Below are positions 36,701 to 48,700 of a stretch of 64,000 bases of DNA, piece after piece. The DNA is from Saturnia japonica (taxonomy: Eukaryota > Arthropoda > Insecta > Lepidoptera > Saturniidae). The position numbers were made by a program, and so were the translations under genes. A model generated the notes under the pieces. The model did no database searches. It saw nothing but the letters and a program-made list of their open reading frames with translations, and had not been told where the DNA came from. Location of the stretch: NCBI GenBank assembly GCA_033032175.1, contig CM065312.1, positions 3,038,001 to 3,102,000 on the forward strand. The letters run 5' to 3'. Positions within the stretch are counted from its first letter, which is position 1, and each line of letters starts with the position of its first letter.

Positions 36701-39700
36701 AATGTAAACTAATGTTAGTGTGTAATATGTATGTGTAAGTGTGTAGTCTATTAGCAAGTAAGGTCTTAATTTGATGTTAGGTTAAGAATATATTTTAGTA
36801 GTATGAGATTTGAAGGGGGACCATGTGGGGTTTGCATAGTGTCGATGGTTGACATATGTAGGTAGGTGTCATTATTTTAATAAATCAGTCAGCTTCCTAC
36901 CCTGCAAAAATAGCAAAGTTGCGTAAAGTTGAAGATTTTAGTGTCTTACTGTTTTCATTCATTAATAATGTAATGCATTATCCAGTATATTTTATTTATT
37001 GCTAGCTGTGCCCGTGGCTTTGCTCACGTGGACTACAGAATGCCCGCGCGAATCTTGCTCCCCCGCTCCCGGCTATTTTAAAGACAAAAATGCTTATTGT
37101 GGGTGTCCTTTAGAAGATAGACGTATACTCTCCTTGGTTTTTTTGGAGGTCTTTTAATGCCTACAATTATGTACTTCATTAATTTACTATATATCTTATG
37201 GCTTACTCAGCGTAAACCATTTAAGCGCCCGAATTGAATCACCATGACCAGTTTTTTTTACTTGTGCGGAACCCTAATTCTCTTTCTAAAATAAAAGTAG
37301 GCTACATTACTTCCTATAAATTCCGCTATCTACAAGTGAAAGTTCCGTCAAAACCGGTCTAACCGTTTCGGAGATTACCCGGAACAAAGGAACGGACAGA
37401 CAGACAGACAAAAATTTTTAAAAAGGGGGTTTTTGTTATTAGTGTCGTATATATTTCCATATGCATTTAGTAAAAAGATGTTATTTGGACATTACAAACA
37501 GACACTCCAATTTTATTAATTGTATAGATTATTGTAGGTATGTATGTACTTACTTAATGGATGATTTAGCAATTTATAACGTTTTAAAGGTTTACACGCG
37601 GTCTATCAGGACTTCAGCAGACTCAGAGCCAGTAAACAATAGTTCAGACTTAGTAAGTATACATGTGATTCTAAAATTAGAATATTTAATTTTTAGCTAG
37701 TGTATAACAGCCGATAGGCATAGACCGGTATGACAACGGCCTTTCGCCCATTGTGGATCTCGCGGTAATCGCCGTTGTTTTTGGATCGTGCTGTGTGGTA
37801 AACACAGAAACAGTGTCGTCACTTAGCCATGCCAATAGATGACGTCCGAATCGTTTCAACAAATACGTCTAAAACAGAATATAATTTTATTTTTTATTCA
37901 ATTATTTCAAATTTCAGTGCAAGCCTTGGTCTTGTTTGTACTCGAGACTGGGTTCCCTCGACTCTGAAGTACCGAGACACCATTTCAGGTATATGTTCAA
38001 GGGCTTACTGCCACAAGGAGCAGCGCAGGATGTGGTGGATTACGTTATAAATTCATGCTTCGATAAACGTTACGAAGCGTACGAGAAGCCAGGATTTGTC
38101 GCGTGTCCGCTTCAGACACATTTGCTTTGCATTCTTGATCAGTTTATTGAGGTTGGTTCTATAAATATAATTAACTTAACACAAGATAATTAAAAAAAGA
38201 AAAAATTCAATTATTTTGAGGAGTTCCCTGGTGTATATTCGAATTCGAAGGTCCAATGTCAATAAAATTGCAACCATGCTTATGGTATCAATAAAAAAGA
38301 GTCATTTAAATATTACGCCTGTATATCTAAATAAGAAAAATATGCATTCGAATTTGAGAACTTCTTCCTTTTTTAATCAAATTAAAAAAAGAGGGTTTTA
38401 ATTCGATTATATTTATTTTTTGTTTATAGATGTTCAAGCTTATTAGATTCTTTGTTAATGAAAGGACTTTGATGATTATTTTTTCGTTGGAAAGGGGATA
38501 CCTCACATGGCCCCATTTTAATTTCATTAGTATTGAATCTTCGACTTCAAAGATATACTAGGGAACGCCTTAAAATCATTAAAGTTGATTTCCTTTTTTG
38601 TCAAAAATTGTTAATGTCGGTTAACCACTCAAGCACCTTGATAAGTAAGTCTACTTCATTTTGGAAAAAAAATGAAAATTGGAAACTCCAAAAACATAGA
38701 AAATCTAACCTTATGCACTCTCCTTAGGCGTCTCCTTTGAGTAGATTGACTCAATCGGTATTTTTTTTTGTAAAGATTTTATAGGCACAGGTACACCATA
38801 TAATAATATATAAATAAAAAATAAAAAAAAAAATAAAAAAAATTCGTCATTGCGGTACAATAAAATATTTTTTATATGTTAAAATATATTATATTATAAC
38901 GTAGAAATAAAACTATTAATATTTAATATACGAAATTATTATTAAATATAAAAACACGACCCACAAATGTATAATATACCTACAAATGTATAAAGTACCG
39001 CACGCAATAAGAAAACTTGACGCGGCGCTGCACCCGCGGCATTTCAGCCCGATAGTACGTTCAAGGACATGCTGTATTATACATAATAATGAATTATATA
39101 CATATCGTGTGACTATAACCTTTAGGTAATAACTGCCTCGTTAGCCTAGTGGTCGTAAGCGCGACTGCTATGAGCGAGACCCTGGGTTCGAATCCCAGGT
39201 CGAGCAAAGTGTTATAGGGTTTTTCCTATGATAATCTTAGTAGCAGCTCGGAGTTTGGTTTCGTGCCCGATTAATGGCAATAGGCTCGCCCCCTATTACA
39301 TGGGACCTAAAAAACATACTCGGCGAATTGTGGGTGTACATTAGTACACCTCTGCCTAACCCTTCGGGAAATACAGGCGTTATGTTATGTTATGTACGAC
39401 GAAGCGTCCGCGGAGGATGCTCGCCCTATAGTGTTTTATATATACCTGCCTATAATGTGTACATATTTCCCGTATGAATACTGAAGTATATAAAGGCATT
39501 TCAAAAATAAATGACATGAAGTAAAAATGTATGATAATTTATGAAATGTATTTTATATCATTTCTAAATAAATACAATAATTAAATCCAAATAAAACAAA
39601 AATAAAAGATTCAGTAAAAACTTCATTCATAGCGCCATCTGTGTGGAGACGGATAATCAGTTATTAGTAATCAATTACGAAGTTATTAGAGGTATAGTAA

Positions 39701-42700
39701 GGTACTCGTACTCATTCATTCTAAGAGATGGCGCTTAAATAAAACTATTTATTGTTCATCCTACAATATTACTCAAGCCTGGTGAAGCTTTGAAAGCCTC
39801 TATTGGCTCCAAGACCCAAAAACCTAAGAGTCTAGTTAATTCGAAAAAAAAAAAAAAAAAAAAAACAATTTTATAATTATAGGTTATACCTACTTCGACT
39901 AAATATACGTACTGCTAAAAACTTGAACTTTTGTATTTGTAATATACTGATTTATTATAATTAGTATATTAGAGACTATTTCTCAAGTTTTACCACATTT
40001 TAAATGTAATATTAGAATCAAATGAAATAAAAGTCAAAAGGTACACAAAAAAGGTTTTATGTAGTTTACATACATAGCTTTTCAAATAACAAATATTTAA
40101 AAAAAAATGATATGCAAATAAAATCAATACCTGGTAATATTATAAATCTTGATACACATAGCTAAAATACAATAACACTATTTTTATGTTCTACACATAA
40201 TTTTATAACCTATAATACAACTTTTACGTTTCGTCATTGCCTATTACGTAATGGGAAGATTGAAAACAAAGAACGCTGTAAAAAAATAGGTGGGGGTGCT
40301 TTTGCACACGGATGAATCATAACATGCGTTGCCAGACGTACGAGAAATCTCGTACTTTTAGGATATTTTGCAGTTCTGTAAACGAGCAAAAAAAAACTCG
40401 TACGCTTTTTTACGAGATTTCAACAATAGTGTCTGCCAGCGTCCCATATACAAATCAAAAATACTAATTATAAAACAATATATTATGTTCATGCACATGA
40501 CTAGATTCATTGCCTCATCATCAAATGTATCTTTATTCGTTGACTGGAGAATCCCCGCTAAGATGATTTTTTTATGATTATCCATAATGCACTAATGATG
40601 AAATATTGTTTTCTTATTTCTTTTGCACTAACTGAAACAGGTGTAAAAATGTATTTTTATGCAATGGTAGTAGAAGTTCTAGTACGTTTCAGAATTTTAC
40701 TCTAATTATTCACAATAATACCCTAATTTAACCCTAATAATTTTACTAAAGGAGTAGCCAGATTTTAAAATTACCAAGAAAGCAAAGTGCGCATTATATT
40801 CATCAAGCTCTCTGGTTGCTGAAATCTCAAATCGCATGCTAAATAAATCAAAAATTAGAGAAACAAATCTGTTTCGTTTTCATCGGGTCTACAACTCCAA
40901 AAGTTGACTACATTTGGTTTCAAGACAGGCATAATTAGAAAAAGTGCGCGTGCATATTTTCAGCAAAATCCATTTAATAAAAACAGATATTAGAAATTGT
41001 CTTATTACAGACTAGCTGTGCCCGCGGCTTTGCTTTGCTTTCTTATAAAAATCGTACTTTCTCAAAATCTATCCGGTCACTCATTTTATAAGCTAAGAAA
41101 AGATCGAAAAAAAATATAAATTTCGAACCATAAGGAAATGTGTTCCAAATTGATAACTAAAAAACAGTTAAAAAAACTGTACAATAAAAATATAAATGAT
41201 TTTAATAGCCCTGACATTAACAAAATACTAATAAACATAACCATAATATTAATCATGATGAACTAATAGCAAGTACAAAATACATTTTTAAAATTCATAA
41301 TTTTACGAGATTATGTGTTGAAAGTAAGAGATATTTGGTAAAAAATTCGCCATCTGGCAACCCTGCTTATGTTAGAGCAAGAGAAAAAATATCGCGTCGT
41401 CGCATAACTCAACGCCGCGCGACGCGCCGTCGCTGCACTTGACGCCACTTGATAGCACAGGTGTTTAGTTTACATGCGACATATAGAAAAAATAATACTT
41501 ATCTACTTCATATTATGTTTGTGGCAAAACTCTTTTTTTGTCGTAGTAATAATATCTGTTAGAGGTAGGCGATTATGAATGATGACTGAATTGAGATATG
41601 TGCTTATTATAAATGTACGATGGGAAGCTAAAAAAGAATCGCTCAGTCGTAAAGCTCTTTACAAGAACATATAAACCAATTTGCTAAAAAAAAAGGTCGT
41701 TCGGTCGTAATCCAATCCGATCCTTATTCTTCATTACTTATACCAATATTATAAAGAGGAAAGATTTGATTTGTAATGGATAAACTCAAATCTATTGGAC
41801 CTAAAGCTACAGTATCAGCGAGTAATATAGGTTATATTATAATTTGAAAGATTAATTTATAAACATAACATACCATCACGCCTGTATTCCCCGAAGGGTT
41901 AGGCAGAGGTGTACTAATTGTTAATACGTTCCATTTCTTTGTACCTTACAATTGTACACCCACAATTTGCCGAGTATGTTTTTAGGTCCCTATAGTAGAC
42001 TTCAAGTCTTCCTTTCGAATCGGCTTCAAAATAAAAAACAGTTTAATCTTCACGGCAGGGCAGCTGGAGACGAGGCAGAAACTTTTTCTTATGGAGGTTA
42101 CGACATGTGGTTACAATATTGGTCAAATGTTGATAGTTTTACACAAAGTATAAAAAATTGGCTATACAAACGGGTGTCTGTTGGTGAGGTTTGTCATATA
42201 AAATTAACACTGGTGGAACCGTGGGGTACAGCTAGTTACATTATATATAGCGACCACTCAGACCGTTCTTCTTTGCTACAGTGCATATATGAATATAGTG
42301 TACAGGAGTTTCAGTGTGCTTTTGGGTTTCTGATTCTTCTCAAATTCATTCATACAAACAACACGCTAACTAACGTACTTGCAGATGTCTCGAATCCGGC
42401 ATCAAATAATTATAGCACATTGTGCAACGAGAAAATCTTACTCTCCTCATTTCTAGAACAATTCAACATATTTACCTAATTCTTTTTTTACTCTAGTGTA
42501 CTTTCGCCAGAAATTAGAAAAATTCTAAAGACTACACAGTGCACTAGTCTAATATTTGAGAATATAAATAGATAAAAAAGAAACATTGTTTGAAATGTAA
42601 TACTTAGATACACATACACTAAACTTTACTAGAAAAACACAAAAACAAAACCATAACACTGCTTTAGTAATATAATATCTAAATAATACAGGAAATATTA

Positions 42701-45700
42701 TCTTTGGTCCTACAAAATAATAATAATACTTCTTAGAAATGGAAAAAGTAATCATAACATACTAATTTTATGTAAAAATATAGTTTCTGTAATATAATTT
42801 GTAAAAAAGATTTAAAAAAAAAAATTAAAAAAAAAATAGCAACGTCCAGACATAAATGCAACAACAACGTAGCTATTTTTATCCTAAAGGCGTTTAAGGT
42901 TAGTGCCACTGAATTTTTTACCGCCAAAAAAAAAAACAGGCTAATATGAGTGATATACTGTGTAATGTAAGGGCTACATTCCCATACATTTTTTACTGGC
43001 GCTTACGGCTGTTTGGAACTGAGTGAAGTTTTTCAAAAAGTGCGGTGCTTGAGTGGTTAAAAAGGTTAAATAAATATGTAATAGCATTTTTATAGCCATT
43101 TTTAATCTGAGAGTAGAAAGACTTTTGAAATGTCTGTAGATTGTAGATTTTTTAATGTTAAAAACGCAATTATGATCTTTAAATGAGGAATTTTAAAATG
43201 AACAGGTATACTAATTTGATTCGAAATTTATTTTTGATTTATTTAAAATTTCATTTCAGCATTGTCCCCAAGAGAATTTAAATACTACAGATGCTTGTAC
43301 ACCCGTCCGTACAGAAGTTGGAACCAAATTTATGTACTCACAAGGGTTAGAACTATTTATATTATATAACTAGCTGTGCCCACGCCTCCACTCAGGTGGA
43401 CTACAGATTGCTGTCGGTATTGTGGTGACCCCGCTTCCAGTCGGTCGCTCAAAATGCTTATTATTTTATTTGCACGAAACTCTAAGTTTTATTCTATAAG
43501 TAACTTCTTATAAAATCAGCTATCTGCCAGTGAAAGTCCCATCAAAATCGGTCCAACCGTTTCCAAAATTAGCTGGAACAAACACATAAACAGATTTTTT
43601 TTAAAGTACCGTCATGGACGTATTAGAAATCAGTACCGTATATACTTTCATATGCATTTAGTAAAAAACTGTTATTGTGACATTATAACCATTTCAATTT
43701 TGTTGTATTGTATAGATTATATTATTATGTTTTATAATAAACAAGTACCTAAAGGTAGGTCTAAACATAATAGATTACTTAGCCATATTTAAATTCTGTA
43801 TTTAAAGTTATTTATTTTTGATATATTCACGTATTGTATCAAAAAATATTCTGAGTTTAACAGTACTTGTTTAAAAAAAATGATAGAAAGGCTCTTGAGC
43901 CCTAGAGTAATATAGTCATAAAATGTAAAATAAAGAATATAATGTATGAAATATTCTACAAAATAATTAACTATGGGTTGGCATTGTCGATTGTTATTCG
44001 ATATTTGAGATAATCATAAATACTTACTCAACAATGAACTAAAAACGGTAGATCATGCTGGAAATTTACCAAGGAAAAGAAGTCATCGATAAACCAGATA
44101 TTGCTTTGCTGATATTTGTAATTAACAATACAAATTCGTTAGCAGATATAGACGATATAAATAAATAACAAAGTATTTTTATCGTTTTCAGTGTATATCG
44201 AAATATTGAACAGAATCCTGGTGACGGACATCTTAAAACTGTAAGTTTGAAACTCCAAATATCGCTTTCCCTTCAGACTAACATCACTTATTAGATTTGA
44301 TGGCTTTTATGTACTACGAATAGGTAGATTACTTTGAATGAGTCCCTTCTTCCATTACTACGAGTATAGTATTTAAGTGTCTTCTTCTTTAGCCTCACTT
44401 TTTCCCGTTTCGCAGGGTCAGCTTTCCCAATTATTTAAGCGACGCCATTTATTTCAGTCTTGTGCGTCATCTTGGGTAAGTTCCAATTCTCTCATGTCTT
44501 TCTGGACCTTCGCCATCCATGTTGTTTGAGGTTTTCCTCTTCCCTTATTCTTTTTAGCTATGGAGAAGCTTGTTCACGACATGGTCAACTGTTCGTGGTA
44601 ATGTTTAAATAAACCGTAAATCAATCAGGTGTCAATCTGGTTTGTATATTGTCGATTGCTATTGACCGGGCGTAGATTAAAAGCCGTTGTAAGTAGGGAT
44701 GAGCTATATTAGAATAACATCGATAAGTAAACATCGATGTCCGATTAAAAATCCAAATAATAAATATCGATGATAGAAAACAGCGACTATTGGTGCTACC
44801 CAAGATCGCGACTTTTTTTGAGTCCTATCTCTGATATTGACGACCTTTTTTGGGTGCTAGTTCTAGTGCTAACATTTTTTTTTGTAAACTTTACTTTTGT
44901 TTTTTATATTTTATTACGTGCGTAACTTAGAACTCCATTCACAACAAACACACGCAATCGATTGGTGTTCGAAATTTTCCTTCATAATCCTATTGTGAAC
45001 GCTCTTTCCTTCGGGACTAGAAAGGAGAAATATAGACAGAATTATTTCTTAATGAATTTCAGTCCTCTAATGCGTATTACCTTCAATCGGAATAATATTC
45101 ATTCGTCAGATTCTCAGGCACCAATTCATAATTGTAAACTTTTCAAAACATATCAAAGTATTACCAAAATTATAAAAATACTTTCTTAGAGATCAAACTG
45201 AATTACATAATTTTACTTAATTTTCATTACAGACTTTCTCATCGAAGTGTTGTTTTGTACCTGAAATAATAAACAGGTATATAATGTCTGATTGTGGATT
45301 TACATCGTTATTGGAATATCAGGAATATGTTCCTCAATCCACTACTACAGGGCTTGACGAGGAAGTGAGTTTAAACTTACAATTTAATTATTTAAATTTA
45401 ATTTGCTTCTAGTTTTTAGGATGCAAAGAAGCCTATGAGCGGTGATAAATAGTAGAGGTTCTCAAACTTCTTAAGTTTAATACGCACTTACAGGTTTAGT
45501 ATTTGGTTACGGCATACTCTAGTCAAAATATACATATTTGCAATGCGGGGCAATAACCTTGTGTTGTATTCCTGCGGTAAGGTTTCCAGGGTCTTTGGCG
45601 TTCAAGGTCGCCAACTCTCTAGTGATACCTGGACTACGGTAGCCGCTTACCATTAGGCGTGCGGTATGCTTGTTTACCACCTTTGTACTAATTATATAAA

Positions 45701-48700
45701 AAAAGAAATAATAACTTTTTAGCTAAACTTCACAATCTAAGACTCACTAACGGCCGTTTACAGTAACATTGTTGGGTACGCAGCACGTCACACGCGTCGA
45801 TAGGGCGAGTGACGTCAACCCGGGTTGGACGGGTTTGTTAATCTTATACGATTTCTTAAAAATCCTATAAGACGCCGGATACCCGCCTCGTGGCGATTAT
45901 TCGTGCCGATCCGAAGTGCTCGATACGGGGTCCCGAGGTGTGCGATATCGCACAAGCTCACTCGAAAATAAAACACAAACTTTCACTAACAACGTAACCG
46001 AGCCGACCGATCTGTCTATGTAACCGCAAGTCTTCAATATGTTCCGTAGTGGCGCTAGTGTCGATAAGTTGCAAGGTTCCGATGAATCCCGTGGTGGCGC
46101 TAGTGTCGATAAGTTTTAGCAAGGTTCCGATGAATTCCGTGGTGGCGCTAGTGTCGATGGTTGCAAGGTTCCGTTGATTCCCGTAGTAGCGCTAGTGTCG
46201 ATGGTCTTCGTTTGTAGGCGGTCGGAGGTCGGTCGGTTAGTGCTCAGCAACGCCGCGGGATTTAGAATGAAGACTGCGGCGTTACCCTAAAGGGAGCCCC
46301 TTGCGTTCGGGCAAAAGTGCTCCATTTCTATTTGATTTTCATTATGGTCGGCTCGGTTTTCCGTCTATATTTATTTAACTATTAAACTTATATACAAACT
46401 TCTTATGCCTAATTATTCTATGTTGTATTCCCTATCTATAAACATAACTTATTCTATACTTAATTTATACTACGCGCCCGTATAAACGAAATACCCGGTC
46501 CCGAACACAGATCGATACATTCTTTACATAGTTTCGGGACGCGGGCCGAGCGCGTACTTATATAAATTATTATTCTATCTTAAATCTATGGGGAATAATT
46601 AGACAATTATGTACAATATTTATTTCATAGTTCTTATAGCTAGTTATCGTCTATTCTATGGTAAATCTATATATTGTCAATATCCTATATCTATATCTTG
46701 TGTTCTTTATTCTATAATTCTATATATAACATTCTATATTCAATAATCTATCTATTCTATAATATAATATAATTTGACAAGTCTATATAAATCTATTTCA
46801 TTAAATTATATCTTATATGAGGCGACGCCGCTGTCGCCAACAAACATATATCTGGGTTTACTATCCGCTATTAGCACATATTTTTAATAAGTACTATTTT
46901 TATCTTAACACAGATGTCGGCTTCCCTATTATCTAGTCTAGCTATAGGATATGAATATATATATTATGTAAATACGAAAAACTATCCATTGATAGGTTAT
47001 TTAAAAAAAGTAAGGACGAAAGGTTACATTTATCTATCTGTAGTAACTGAAACAATGAATATTGTAAGCCACCTTCGATCTGACTCACATATGTTTTATA
47101 TTTATGCTGATTCAGATATGCTATTCACCGTAGGGTTCAAATGAAAAACTATTTATTTTAGATGCGGAGCGTGTGTCTTGGTCGATTTCTTAGACAGAAC
47201 TAATTTTGCCACCCCGCTTCCGATCTATCCGCCCACGCTGCCCTCAACAGTGTGTACCGTTACCCCGCATAGTGACTAAGCGAGACTCACTACTATCAGA
47301 GCGGGATGGCGAGAATATAGTGTGCGCGTACTCTCCGCTTTCTCTTTATTATTAAGATATTTACAACTTATTCTATTTACACTTATATTCTAGTACACTA
47401 GTTACTATTTTATAATGTCGCGAACAAATATATATAGGTTACTGAAAACAGACGTAATTTTATTAGTTTGTACTAGCCTTCGTTTTCTATTCCCTGGAAA
47501 TTAAGTGACGCCTTCTAGTAGGTACTTCTGCTTATTCCCCGCATCACAACGGGAAATCCGCCGGCTGCGAGCAGGGCACGGTTGGTCGTTGTGGAGAACT
47601 TCGGGGAGATGTTTTTTAAATAGCTCGACACATTGTCGGTACTTTCTTTGATGATAAGCACAGCACAATTAAAACACAACGGCGACCACCGAGAGATGTA
47701 AATCCACCGGCGGTAACCGCTGTCATGCCAGCCTGCATAAATATCTCTTCACGTTACCCTTAAGAGACCTGATGACGTAAAAAGAGGGAACACACTGGCC
47801 GTCACAGTTTCAGGGTACGACAAAGATAAGTCATAGAGGACTTTTTAATTCTTGCCGATATGAAGGTTACTGTAAAACTGTGACTCGTAAGCCCAGCGCG
47901 TGTGGTTTCATCGTGGAAGGGAGAGGAGGGTATTGGATTGAACTTCTATTCAGAATATTTACCATGATACAGACGATAGAACACGGTCAGCGAGGCGATG
48001 TTTCTGCGCAGCTGAAGCAGTCGACGTCTTTCGGCTGAATGGATGGTTGAACGTAGATGAACGCACGCTAAACTTACATACGGACGATTGAGTCGCAGCT
48101 GCAGGAATATAACGATGTATTTGCTGGCAGATTTTCACGACATTTTCCTTCACCGAACGCATTTTAAATGTAAGAATCGGAACATTGAGCCGTCATTGCA
48201 ATAGTGCAACGCAGACGAAATATAAAATTATGATATTGAATATCAAGAAGTTATTTGTTTTTTTTTTAGCAAACGACTGAAGCGCCAATAACTGTGAATG
48301 AAACTACGTCGAGTAGCGATTATGATGCGCTGAAGATCGTCAGCTTAAAAGATATTGACGACAAAGTAAGTTATCCTTTAATAGATCTTTTTTACGGCAA
48401 ATTGACGACGGTCTGAATAAATTTAACGGGATATGCATTGGCTGATTCCGACGCAAAAGCTGGTCACTATGACAGACTCAGCAGGGAGCACCACGTGCAG
48501 GTGAGGTGGGCTGGGGCGTCTTGTAAATAGATACCCTCTTACATCCCAATATGTTTTCCTGAATTCCCCCTCTTATTCCTATTTTTCCTATATCCCTTAA
48601 TTTCATTTTATCACAACCAGGTTGGATAGATTACATAAAAATCGCAGTTTTTATAATATATCATGTCTTTATTTTACAGACAACAGCTGCTGAGTCTACA

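Larger units (their letters stand above)
34111..36906 (+). mobile_element. mag-lineage Ty3/gypsy retrotransposon, internally deleted, in gene A intron 1
   Basis: Short LTRs start TGTGGGGTTTGCATAG at 34111 and 36824. Over the roughly 81 bases compared they differ at one base (A at 34181, T at 36894), so the insertion is recent. TGGCGACGAGGCG at 34212 follows the 5' LTR as a primer-binding site, and GAAGGGGGACCA precedes the 3' LTR as a polypurine tract. Gag with two zinc knuckles, a protease and an integrase remain. Reverse transcriptase and RNase H are missing. The LTR end is uncertain (34193 to 34210). Short LTRs and this primer site match the mag lineage. Confidence 0.85.
38152..43259 (+). 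other. Gene A intron 3, repeat-rich
   Basis: Holds two SINE families and an unidentified open frame (separate entries). 38200-38750 contains GAGGAGTTCCCTGGTGTAT and TTCGAATTCGAAGGT, found again at 49400-49440. A short L1r start is at 41011-41040. No exon seen. Confidence 0.5.

Noticed and set aside
39131..39205. tRNA gene
   Set aside because: A and B boxes are present, but the sequence continues into a SINE body and tail shared with four other copies; no full cloverleaf with acceptor stem was found.
46046..46204. CRISPR-like array
   Set aside because: The units are contiguous with no unique spacers and the genome is eukaryotic; it is a minisatellite.
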